Assembly: GCA_956465555.1 (NCBI GenBank)
Contig: OY101115.1
Coordinates: forward strand, 3,534,001-3,598,000
Source of the DNA: Nitzschia sp. pyKryTriq1
Lineage: Eukaryota; Bacillariophyta; Bacillariophyceae; Bacillariales; Bacillariaceae
DNA: 64,000 nucleotides
Reading direction: 5' to 3'
Below are positions 39,156 through 47,856 of this stretch, one piece after another. Under the pieces are notes generated by a model. It ran no database searches. It was not told the DNA's origin and saw only the letters and a program-made list of their open reading frames with translations. Position 1 is the stretch's first letter; each line of letters opens with the position of its first letter. The translations under genes and the position numbers were made by a program.

Positions 39156-40877
39156 ATGGCGTTTCCAGGAGGACTGGGCCGCTTTTCCCGTGGAAAGCCG
39201 ACCACGGCCGATAGTGCTTCGGCGACGAGCCAAGATGATTCGAATCTTGCATCCGACGCAGCAATGAAGGATGACCACCCTTCTGATATGGAAGTTCATT
39301 CGAATTGGATGTCATTTGGTCAATTCGATGGTGGAACCAGCGACTTTGATGTGTCCGATGCCCGTACCGACTTCAACGACTTTGCCTTTCAAGATGCGGC
39401 CACCGCGGAAACCGATGATTTCGGGCTTGACGACGAGGAACAGCGTAACAAAGATGCGTTTTCCGTCGCAAAGGCGCCATCAGGACTCCGGATGTTCAAA
39501 GCAGTGCCATCCGCCTCTGCTTCTACCGACCAAGGTAGTACATCTGGAACCGAGGCAACGCCAGACGACCGCGGCGCTCCTGGACCTGGAACCGAAGGGA
39601 TTGAGAACAACGCGGGAATGGCTCGGATGCTGCCAGGCGGAAGCAATCCCACCCAGACGACTCGTCATGATGCCACTCCGACTGCCATGAGCAACAGTTC
39701 TGATGATTGTACTCAATCTCTATTTTCGTTCGGTGGTGATTCAAATGATCAACGAAGCGATGCCAGAAATGCCACTGCTGGGTTTGACGCTGGTGCTGCC
39801 GCCACCCGTCGCACCGACAATCTTGGGCACAGCGCATCTCGAGGCCTTCCTCCTCCAAGCACTGGACATCGTCCTCGAAGTGATTCTGAATCTACTGGGA
39901 GTCTGGCTTTGTCCTCAATGTCAAATCGAGGTTCCTCTGGAATGAACACCTCTTTGGCGACTCAAGAAGGATCAAGAAAGAAGAATGGAGACGAGGAAGA
40001 AGGTCGTTCTTTCCATTCTGGCGCACCTGCTGCTAGCAACTGGACCTCGAACTTTGACCCCCATCAAGGCTATCTGACTGCGAATGAGTCTACTCGAGTG
40101 ATTCCTGTCCCTCCATCAGCTGACAAGTGGTCGCGTTTGAGCCCTCTAGGCCACATGCAGCAGGACAGCAGCACTCGCCCGTCTTCGACTACGGCGTCTG
40201 GACGCAATCAGCCGGCACCTCCTGAAACTCCTCCTGCTTCCGTGGCTACTAGTACCAACGTGACTGAGAAGAGTCACTTTCCTCAGGGTCCGTCGAACTC
40301 GCGTAGTTCCGATCAATCAAGAAACGGCTCAAATACCCATCTGTCCACTCCTTCGTTCGGCGGACGTCGCGGTGGATCGCTGACCTCCAACGTCCCCGCG
40401 GTGACTCCGGGGAGTGATTCAGTCAACACCGGCGGATGGTCGTCTGAGACTGCTGGCTCATTGACAGCCAGCGCACCAACCCCGCAGTCGTCCTACCAGA
40501 AGCAGTCGTCGCTAGGATTTTCGAATCAAGGACAAACCCGTCCCAACTCATCAGTCATTACACCTATCACGCCAATGCAGGACAGCGTCAGCAGTGACGC
40601 AATGGAGACGTCTACTCAAGCGGAATCTGCCACCAACAATCAGGATACTCAAGGATTGAACTTTGAAGATTTGCACGCCAAGTTTCTCATGGATATTCGA
40701 GATTTGAATGACCTCCAGGATGACAACGGGGCTCGTCTGTTGTCCATGCAAGGTCTTTTTGCCACTGCCTACGGCGAATCTCTCCAAGCCCAGGCCAATC
40801 TCATGGAGCTTCTTCTCGGTGTAGAAAAGGCAACGGAAATGGCTCATGAGCTGACCTCGAAACTCGAAGCTTTTTAG
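39156..40877 (+). CDS. Ser/Thr-rich disordered protein with conserved-looking C-terminus
   Basis: Intronless, 573 aa from MAFPGGLGRFSRGK (CAACAATGG context). I do not recognise the family. Residues about 20-480 are low-complexity, rich in Ser, Thr, Asn, Gly, Asp and Pro, and probably disordered. Early motifs WMSFGQFDGG and FNDFAFQD look like short linear binding motifs. The last 85 residues (NFEDLHAKFLMDIRDLNDLQ onward to MELLLGVEKATEMAHELTSK) are predicted helical and are the only part likely to fold. No signal peptide or membrane span. The long open frame without repeats argues for a real gene. Confidence 0.7.
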   Translation: MAFPGGLGRFSRGKPTTADSASATSQDDSNLASDAAMKDDHPSDMEVHSNWMSFGQFDGGTSDFDVSDARTDFNDFAFQDAATAETDDFGLDDEEQRNKDAFSVAKAPSGLRMFKAVPSASASTDQGSTSGTEATPDDRGAPGPGTEGIENNAGMARMLPGGSNPTQTTRHDATPTAMSNSSDDCTQSLFSFGGDSNDQRSDARNATAGFDAGAAATRRTDNLGHSASRGLPPPSTGHRPRSDSESTGSLALSSMSNRGSSGMNTSLATQEGSRKKNGDEEEGRSFHSGAPAASNWTSNFDPHQGYLTANESTRVIPVPPSADKWSRLSPLGHMQQDSSTRPSSTTASGRNQPAPPETPPASVATSTNVTEKSHFPQGPSNSRSSDQSRNGSNTHLSTPSFGGRRGGSLTSNVPAVTPGSDSVNTGGWSSETAGSLTASAPTPQSSYQKQSSLGFSNQGQTRPNSSVITPITPMQDSVSSDAMETSTQAESATNNQDTQGLNFEDLHAKFLMDIRDLNDLQDDNGARLLSMQGLFATAYGESLQAQANLMELLLGVEKATEMAHELTSKLEAF

Positions 40878-41897
40878 CTTCGTAGTACAATTCTACAGGA
40901 GTGAAGCAATGAGGCAAGCGTGCTAAGTCGTAGTAGGGTTGAGGGTTGTTGAGGATGCTCGCACACCCTCGAAACAAGATCACGTTGTGCTAGGACAGGT
41001 CTGAAAATGACTTTGTGCTTTTCTGGTGCTTTTTGCGATGATCATGGTTTGTCTGGGGTGGCACGTATAGTGCTGTACGAAGTGGACACTCCTGGGTCCC
41101 TAGATTCTTGAATCTTGGAGACAGAGTGGCCTGGGGGAAGGGGGGTACCAGCATGCTCAAGAGCAAGGTCGTTCTATTTTCCCTCGATTGGTCTTGAAGC
41201 AAAGACTGCTCTGCGAAATTACTGTCCGTTGTGTTTGTATGACTTCGCTGTGACGGGACGTACGATATGGATCGCTCGCGACTCGGGATTGGATCTTCCA
41301 GTCGTTTGGAGTTAGGAGTACCATTATTCTTCTGGGTACATACTACTTTTTGGCAAGGGATAAAATCGATACGAGCAGTCGTATTTTACTAGAACTGACA
41401 CTTGAAGAATTCAGAGATCTACACACGTAGCACGAAATAGAAAGATGGTTGTAGTCCTACTACGAATAGCTCTCTTGACAGAGTATCTAATAATAATAAT
41501 CGACTCCTCTGCTTACTGTAAAAGATTGCAAGACAGTAGAATGGTAGTAATGGTACTGAACGGCTCTCGACTCATTCGAACAAGGTCGCATGGAAGATGG
41601 AAGGTGACACGTGACACTGCTGGCTTCATGAAGGTTGCGCGCGTGTTGCGTTGCTTTTGCTTTGATCTCGCATCGGTTGACGTCACCTCGCTCGCCACGC
41701 ACGCACGAACGAACGAATGAATGAATAAAGGAGAGAAAAGAAAAAGGATCTCCGCGTTACCGGTACCAGGTAACTTAGACCAGCAGATGGAACGGGAAGA
41801 ATGTTTTTTTCTGTGATTCGAAGAATCCATTGTATCAAACAGGATTCATAGATACGGTATCATTCTCATCAAGAGTTGTTGTCGTTGCCGTTTGCCC
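40878..41897. other. Intergenic, no gene seen
   Basis: About 1.0 kb between two plus-strand genes. It contains mixed-sequence DNA, a CGCACGCACGAACGAACGAATGAATGAATAAA run at 41696-41728 and a short GTTACCGGTACCAGGTAAC palindrome at 41756-41774. Short open frames on both strands have no family features. Confidence 0.45.
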
Positions 41898-42938
41898 ATG
41901 ACATCAAGACTTTATTCGTTTCGTAAGTTATTCGGATCGAACAGAATATCTGGCTGTGCCCTAGGAGCAGCTCTTACGGTTCTATCTTCCACTGCATATC
42001 CGACGAGTGCCTGGGTTTTGTCCACTTCCCTTTCTAACTTCCAAGCAAACGCGCAACAGCACCGAAGCTTTAGCAGCATGAAAGCCGAGGCTTCGAACTT
42101 GTCATTGGCTCAGTTTCTCTGCTTGAGCGATAACTACGGCTATTTGGTACACGATCCTGTAACTGGTCAAACGGCGGCAGTGGATACTCCATGCGCAAAA
42201 ACCTACAACGAAGAACTCAATCGTCGCGGTTGGAAACTTACACATATTCTCAATACACACCACCACTGGGATCACACCGGTGGAAATATGGAGCTAAAGG
42301 AGGATGGAGTCATCGTAGTTGGTCCCAAAAATGAGAAGGAAAAAATTCCCGGCCTGGATAAAGCTGTCGGTGAAGGTGATGTATTCGAGTTTGCTGGTTC
42401 GGAGGTCATTGTCATGGACGCTGGAGGGCACACAAAGGGGCATATCGCTTACTATTTCCCCGGCCAATCTAAGGCTTTCGTTGGAGACTGCTTATTTTCC
42501 CTTGGCTGTGGGAAGATGTTTGAAGGAACGCCTGAACAATTCTGGTCGTCATTGGAGAAAATACGAGCGCTTCCTGATGAAACGCTCATATACTGGTAAG
42601 AGTCTCTCTTGTCGGACGTAAATTGGCTGATAACGAGCCATGCTAACTGCAGTGTCGTATTCCATAGTGCGCACGAATATACGTCTTCAAATGCAAAATT
42701 CGCCATGAGCGTGGAGCCGAATAATACCGACCTAGTCAACAGAGTTGCAATTGTCAAGGCGAAACGAGCGCGGGAGGAGCCAACAATCCCCTCTCTCCTT
42801 GGAGAAGAGAAGAAAGCGAATCCTTTCCTCAGAGTAGATTTCAGCGAGGAAATTCAGAAGAATATTGGTGTCACGAGCAGCGATACTGCGGCTCAGGCCT
42901 TCGGAAAATTGAGAAAGGCCAAAGACAACTTTCGCTGA
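41898..42938 (+). CDS. Glyoxalase II (hydroxyacylglutathione hydrolase), organelle-targeted
   Basis: Metallo-beta-lactamase-fold enzyme that hydrolyses S-D-lactoylglutathione to D-lactate and glutathione in methylglyoxal detoxification. Exons 41898-42595 and 42668-42938 (72-bp intron) give 322 aa; splicing makes ETLIYCAHEYTSSNAKFA, the family's conserved (C)(G/A)HEYT. The binuclear metal motif is THHHWDH (about 119-125) with the later GGHTKGH and FVGDCLFSLGCGKMFEG. The first 60 residues are an extension with a hydrophobic core (GCALGAALTVLSSTAYPTSAW) then Ser/Gln/Arg-rich sequence; this may be a signal plus transit peptide for the plastid, or a mitochondrial presequence. All metal ligands are present. 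Confidence 0.93.
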
Positions 42939-43044
42939 ACAACCTTAGTTCATTGATTATGATTCCATAGTTATAGTTGTATTAACATACTGGGGTACGC
43001 AGGCTATCACTGTCTGCAACTCCGACACCAAGCGGAAAGACTTC

Positions 43045-44283
43045 TCATATAGCAATCCTTTCCTTTGAAACATTGGACTGATTCTTCGCCATTTCGATCA
43101 CTTTGTCAAGCCTTCTTGGGTCGTAGGAGTAGTTCTTAGCCGGAATGGGGGCCTTGACAATGGACTCATCTGTTGTGTAGAGAGACATGTCCACCGAAAG
43201 GCAGCCTACTGACATATCATCACTATCATCAGAAATTTGCGCCGTTTGGGTTTGAGACAATTTCGGCGAGAGAGCTGCGGCTTCTACACGATCATTGCCG
43301 TTTGTCACTCCTTGTTGAGCTCTGGATTGCCTGCGTGAAGCATTCGGCTTTCTTCGGTTCTTAATAAGAAGAAATACCAGAACAGCAGCCAGAACAGTGC
43401 ATGCAGCGGCCAAACCAGCAATGATACCTGGCGAGGTAGTTGCATCTTCTTCCGGCAATGGTTGCTCTACCTTTGCTCCAGGATTGTATCCTACCGCGCC
43501 ACTAGCAGGTTTCACTCCGTCACCATCGATTGCCACAGAAGCAATTCGAGCACTCGGTAGCCCACTGGCTTGCAAATACTTCTCCATGTCTTCGATTCCC
43601 CAAACCGCGAAGTACGTGCGAATGTGCTCGGTAAGATTTTCTGGAGACGGGGCTCTAGCCCCGAAATAGGCAGTGCCGTCGATCATGATACTAAGTCCAG
43701 TAGAAAGCCGGCGTTGATGAAAGGACGAGCGAATTACATCAAAATCAAGCACAACGTAGTCAAAAGTATCAACTCCACTGTTGGACTCAAGGACATTTTC
43801 AAGGAAGGCGGTAATGTCGGCCTCTAGATCATCTTCGGACGTAGATGCGCTTTCTTTGTCGCTCACGATTACATCAATTCCAATTGGTGGCAACCGCACA
43901 TGATTGACGAATTGGGAGGGAGCGGTTGTCGGCGTCTTCCCTTCCGATAGCGAAGGTTTGGATGTCGTGTTTTCTATAGGACTCAAGGTCGGTGTCCCTG
44001 TTTGTCGTAAAGTTGGTGCTGCCGTCTCTGGTGGAGACGGGGCCCTACTCGTCGAAGGTGTACTTGTAGGTTCTAATGATGGACTCGCTGTGGGCGATTC
44101 AGTAGGAAAACTCGAAGGCGAGCGAGACAACGATGGAGCTGGACTGCCAGTTGGAGCAAGAGTTTTTTCTTTCTTGGCGAGAACCGGATTCGAGGAGGCT
44201 ACGATTAATAATGCAAGTAGACCTGCCCACAAGGGGGTCCATCTGTGAAGTGGTAGCCGGGAACGACAACAAGCAAGCTTCAT
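43045..44283 (-). CDS. Type I membrane protein with Ser/Pro/Thr-rich ectodomain
   Basis: Intronless, 412 aa. A signal peptide (WAGLLALLIVASSNPVLA) is followed by a mucin-like Ser/Pro/Thr region at about 40-125 (SPAPSLSRSPSS, SPTASPSLEPTSTPS), probably heavily O-glycosylated. A folded domain at about 130-265 begins VRLPPIGIDVIVSD. One membrane span at about 288-310 (GIIAGLAAACTVLAAVLVFL) precedes a basic stop-transfer KNRRKPNASRRQSR and a cytoplasmic tail with conserved-looking DMSVGCLSVDMSLYTTDES and NYSYDPRRLDKVIEMAKNQ. This organisation is common among diatom cell-surface proteins; a wall or adhesion role is inference only. Convergent with glyoxalase II, with 106 bp between stops. Confidence 0.8.
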   Translation of the reverse strand: MKLACCRSRLPLHRWTPLWAGLLALLIVASSNPVLAKKEKTLAPTGSPAPSLSRSPSSFPTESPTASPSLEPTSTPSTSRAPSPPETAAPTLRQTGTPTLSPIENTTSKPSLSEGKTPTTAPSQFVNHVRLPPIGIDVIVSDKESASTSEDDLEADITAFLENVLESNSGVDTFDYVVLDFDVIRSSFHQRRLSTGLSIMIDGTAYFGARAPSPENLTEHIRTYFAVWGIEDMEKYLQASGLPSARIASVAIDGDGVKPASGAVGYNPGAKVEQPLPEEDATTSPGIIAGLAAACTVLAAVLVFLLIKNRRKPNASRRQSRAQQGVTNGNDRVEAAALSPKLSQTQTAQISDDSDDMSVGCLSVDMSLYTTDESIVKAPIPAKNYSYDPRRLDKVIEMAKNQSNVSKERIAI

Positions 44284-45270
44284 TTTGATTTCACGTTTGC
44301 TTTGGTCACAGGAGACTCAGAGTTATAATGAGGTCGATCGATGCTGAAATCGCCTCTATCTGGTGCAACAGTGATCGTGTGATTTCTCGTTTCGTGGAGT
44401 ATACTCGTTGTGTTGAGGATTTGGTGCACATGTTTCGAGCTTCTGTCTGTAAGACTCAGATTCCAATGGAATCAAATTGTGAAGAGAAATGACAATTGTA
44501 TGTGGCTGGACGACTCCCACAAGAGTGCTTACGAGACTGGGCAATAAGCTCGCTTCTTATGCCGATTTGTAAGAGGATATTACAAGCCTCGGATATGTCT
44601 TATGTTTCTAGATTGATATATGTTCGGCTCGTGAATCTTTGCCAAATTTGTGAGCCTACCAACGAAACGAAATTTGACCGTCTCAACTGACACGATTTTT
44701 GAGAGGTCGGCCGGCGCGACTCGCCTACCGTACTCCTCGTCAATTGCATCAATACCAATACTGTACTCAGTACTCGTACTGTACCGGTACCAGGTACTGT
44801 ACCTGTACAGTAGTACCAGTACTGTGTACTGTACCGGTAGACCGGTACCGGTATGTACCGCCAGATTCTATTCTACTGAAATACGCTCTATCAACATTAG
44901 TTGCCTGTGCTTCAACATCGGGCCGAGATCCGATCCTTGTCCGATCCATCATACCGGTACTTGTACCGGTACACACAGTACAGAGTACTCGTACCAGATA
45001 CTGCTTGTACTGTACCCGGTAGCAGCGATAGTCCGTGTTCCGTGTTTCTTTTCTTTTACAGGTACCGGTATGACGAGATGGTGATCTGCGAGACGCCGGC
45101 AGCCAAGAGTTGTCACTTAATTTTAGTTCTCACTATTTGCATTCTCGATACCTCGACCTTTTGATACCGATCTTTGTGCACTTGTTATACCATCCAGACG
45201 TATTGGGCTATGAGGAGTGAGGCGTTAAACGAAGGAACAATAGCTTGACACGTGACTACCTGGTAACGTC
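44284..45270. other. Divergent intergenic region, densest GTAC island
   Basis: 987 bp between two divergent genes. From about 44755 to 45070 it is almost entirely GTAC, CCGG and TACCGGTA words (CTGTACCGGTACCAGGTAC, GGTAGACCGGTACCGG). Open frames in this stretch read only Tyr/Arg/Thr/Val/Pro combinations from the repeat. No gene is seen. Confidence 0.6.
44755..45070. repeat. GTAC/CCGG palindrome island
   Basis: Three clusters at 44765-44860, 44950-45030 and 45058-45075. Words repeat without a fixed period, unlike a minisatellite. Confidence 0.8.
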
Positions 45271-46278
45271 ATGTCTCCAAGCTCGACTTGTGAAGAACCT
45301 GACAACGACGCGGATCCAGCCACTGCCATTCGAGAAATCGAGGATGGTGCCACCGAGAATGCTACTCGTAAGGAGCCGACTGAGAATTTTTTAAATTACA
45401 AGCCCAAGAAGCCGAAATGGTGGTCGCGACTCTGTGGAAATCCAACCAAAGCACAAAAGCGAGCCACAAACGAATTATTCCAGACACATCGCCTACCGAA
45501 ACTGGAATACGGAGACCTACTCAATTGGAGTTCCATCTTTCCTCATGGCAAAGATATCTGGTTGGAGATCGGATTTGGAAGAGGCGAGAATTTACTAGCT
45601 CTAGCTTGTCGAAGGAAGGATGAAAATATTGCCTTCGTGGGAAGCGAAATTAACAAATCAGCAATGGGGACAGTTTGTCAACGTATTCAGAAGAGCCTGG
45701 AAAGTGGAATTGTGTGGTCTGACTACGTTCTATACGAGCATTCTCCTTTGATGAATCCTACTTCTTCAGTCGTTGGGGAAGCAGGTAGATCCAGGGGTGC
45801 GTCTACGGCCGACGAGCAGGGCGCCAAAATTCGCGAGGATAAAAGAGTCGCCGCTAGCGGGGGGGACCAAAGTGTACAACCGTATCAGAATCTGCGCCTC
45901 TATCCCGGCGACGCAGTGAAGCTGTTTCCGTACATTCCATCATCATCATTAGCTACCGTTTTGGTGACATTTCCGGATCCATTCCCTCAAGATCAGGACA
46001 AAGAGTGGCGGGTGATTCAGGTTGCTACTCTGCAACAAATCCATCGGATCCTTTGCAAGTTCCCCTCCCAGGGCTGTTTCTTTCTAGCCACTGACCATGA
46101 AGGGTATAACACGTGGTGCCAGGAAGTTATGAATGAGGTCAATCGGGGTGCAGTTTTGTTCCAAAAGGTGGAGCCCTGTCCGGATCGCCTGGCATGGCTG
46201 CCAGCAGTGAGCCGCTATGAGCAAAAGGGTTGGGAAGAAGGGCGTCGAACGACGCTAAGCTGCTGGGTTGTGGAATAA
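45271..46278 (+). CDS. tRNA (guanine-N7)-methyltransferase, TrmB family
   Basis: Predicted SAM-dependent enzyme that forms m7G46 in tRNA. Intronless, 335 aa. The Rossmann motif I is WLEIGFGRGENLLALACRR; the acidic position after strand 2 is VGSEINKSAMG; motif IV region is LVTFPDPFPQDQDKEWRVIQ; later FLATDHEGYNTW. Most TrmB proteins read PDPWPKxRHxKRR at motif IV; here Trp is Phe and the basic run is missing, a variant seen in a divergent eukaryotic branch. A 50-residue acidic/Gly-Ala insert lies between motifs III and IV (SVVGEAGRSRGASTADEQG). N-terminal 60 residues are polar without a clear targeting signal. Cellular site and true substrate are uncertain. Confidence 0.85.
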   Translation: MSPSSTCEEPDNDADPATAIREIEDGATENATRKEPTENFLNYKPKKPKWWSRLCGNPTKAQKRATNELFQTHRLPKLEYGDLLNWSSIFPHGKDIWLEIGFGRGENLLALACRRKDENIAFVGSEINKSAMGTVCQRIQKSLESGIVWSDYVLYEHSPLMNPTSSVVGEAGRSRGASTADEQGAKIREDKRVAASGGDQSVQPYQNLRLYPGDAVKLFPYIPSSSLATVLVTFPDPFPQDQDKEWRVIQVATLQQIHRILCKFPSQGCFFLATDHEGYNTWCQEVMNEVNRGAVLFQKVEPCPDRLAWLPAVSRYEQKGWEEGRRTTLSCWVVE

Positions 46279-46436
46279 TAGTTGTAAAGCTATGAGAAGC
46301 GAGGCAGGCAGTGACAGGCCAAGCTTCCTCGGCAGGATTGAGCCAATCACAGGTTCATCTTGTGTAAAATAGTGGTAGTAGCTATTTCAATTTTCTTTCT
46401 GGTTACTCCACGGCGGTGGCGGTGGAGGCGGAGGCG

Positions 46437-46612
46437 GACCACTGACGTCACGGACAGATCCCAGTCGACACGCCTCTAGAGGATACTTGTACCTCCAAGC
46501 CAGCAGTCCCCATCCCTTGCCCAAGCCAGGCAGCAGTGGCAATCCAACAGAAATCATTTTTTGGTCAACATCGAAGCCGAATCGCTGTTCCCCGCACATA
46601 GAGCTCGTGCCT
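46437..46612 (-). repeat. Inverted repeat copy A
   Basis: Read on the minus strand it matches copy B at 47372-47545: GAGGCACGAGCTCTATG..., then AACAGCGATTCG, AAAAATGAT, GATTGCCACTGC, GCCTGGCTTGGGC, GACTGGGATCTGTCCGTGAC and GTCAG. Identity is roughly four in five bases by eye, with small indels. Both copies contain the palindrome TGACGTCA. Confidence 0.8.
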
Positions 46613-47371
46613 CACTGTTTTCTTTTGTTCTTTCTCTGCAAGCAACCACAGTTGCAGAGGACAGCGACTTGTACTCTGATAATAAAGCAAAACTAGTGTT
46701 GCTAATCGATTGCTTTCTAATATTCTGAGCTTTAAACTATTTGCTTTTGGTTTGCTTGTAAGATGTCGGTCGACGAGATCTTTGTATTTTCAGTTCTATG
46801 ATCTACGTAGAAATTGTACCAGAGTCTACGTGAGATCCATCTGGATCTTCATTTTTGTTGATGTGGTTTGTCGACCACCTCATTTCTTTCTACTACTCTG
46901 ACTGTTTTAATGCATACGTTTACCTTTTTGTAATCGTTTCATTGGGTGAGAGGAGGCAAAGGTTTCCTCTTTTCTATCCATTGTCTTGTCATCAACAAAG
47001 GGCAATCTTCAGAGGTCAAGTTCGTCAGTATTTTAGGCGAATACGCGTGTTGAGCTCTTTTGGCCGGCTTGCTCAAATTGCGACATGAATATTGTCAGGT
47101 ATTGCGACGTTATTCATGGGTTTTGGAATGCACACTAGTTTATTCCTACTGTCCGAGTTCTCCACCACGGATTGTATGGGGGCATGAACGCATCATCCAA
47201 CGTGCTCACTGCATCGCAACAACCCAATTGACCCGGTTCCTCCAGCGGCTGCCGGAAGAGTGGCAACTGCTCCAGCCCGCGCTGATGTCACCGATAGCTG
47301 CCGCACCACTGAGGTGGCACAAACACCATGCCCACGCTTCTGCCAAACATTGCTGATGCAGGAAAAGAAGC

Positions 47372-47545
47372 CATGAGGCACAAGCTCTATGAGCGGTAAA
47401 CAGCGATTCGACTTCAATGTTGACCGAAAAATGATCTCTGTGAGATTGCCACTGCCGCCTGGCTTGGGCGAGGATGAGGACGGCTGGCTCGGAGGTATCC
47501 TGGGCGTGTCGATCGACTGGGATCTGTCCGTGACGTCAGTGATCG
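47372..47545 (+). repeat. Inverted repeat copy B
   Basis: Plus-strand partner of 46437-46612, facing it across about 760 bp. Both copies read as a short peptide M-x-G-x-Q-R-F-x-F-x-V-D-x-K-M-I-S-V on the repeat strand, but substitutions are not concentrated at third positions, so coding is doubtful. Confidence 0.8.
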
Positions 47546-47856
47546 TCTGTCCGCTGCTGGGAAATCCAGTCTTGCACTCGAACAACACTACTCACTAACA
47601 GTCTACTCTACAAAGATACGAGCGTGCAGCCCAATCCAAATCCCACGGCCGGCAAAAGGCTCTTCTGCGCTTCGCTCTCTATTATCTGCGATGATCTGCA
47701 TAAGATCAAAACGGAACACACGGTTTTCGGGTTTTCTACTTGCTACCTGCTCCTTTTCTTACAACCCAACTCTATTATTATCTCGAGGCTCGAGGCGACC
47801 AAGCAACCAAGAAATTTGAATTGCTACCCGAAACAAACATAGAATTCATCGTCATC

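Larger units (their letters stand above)
46279..47856. other. Intergenic region with an inverted repeat pair
   Basis: About 1.58 kb, no supported gene. Two diverged inverted copies of a segment of about 175 bp are listed separately. A (GGC/GGA)-rich tract at 46411-46440, and A/T-rich DNA at 46700-46960, lie around and between them. The last 250 bp are probably promoter and leader of the metal ATPase. Confidence 0.55.

Noticed and set aside
41010-41110. Possible C/D-box snoRNA (GATGATC and CTGA words)
   Set aside because: Box C is imperfect, there is no terminal stem, and no guide complementarity could be checked.
44650-45164. Open frames rich in Tyr, Arg and Val in the GTAC island
   Set aside because: Pure translation of the palindromic words; they occur in most frames and have no gene-like ends.
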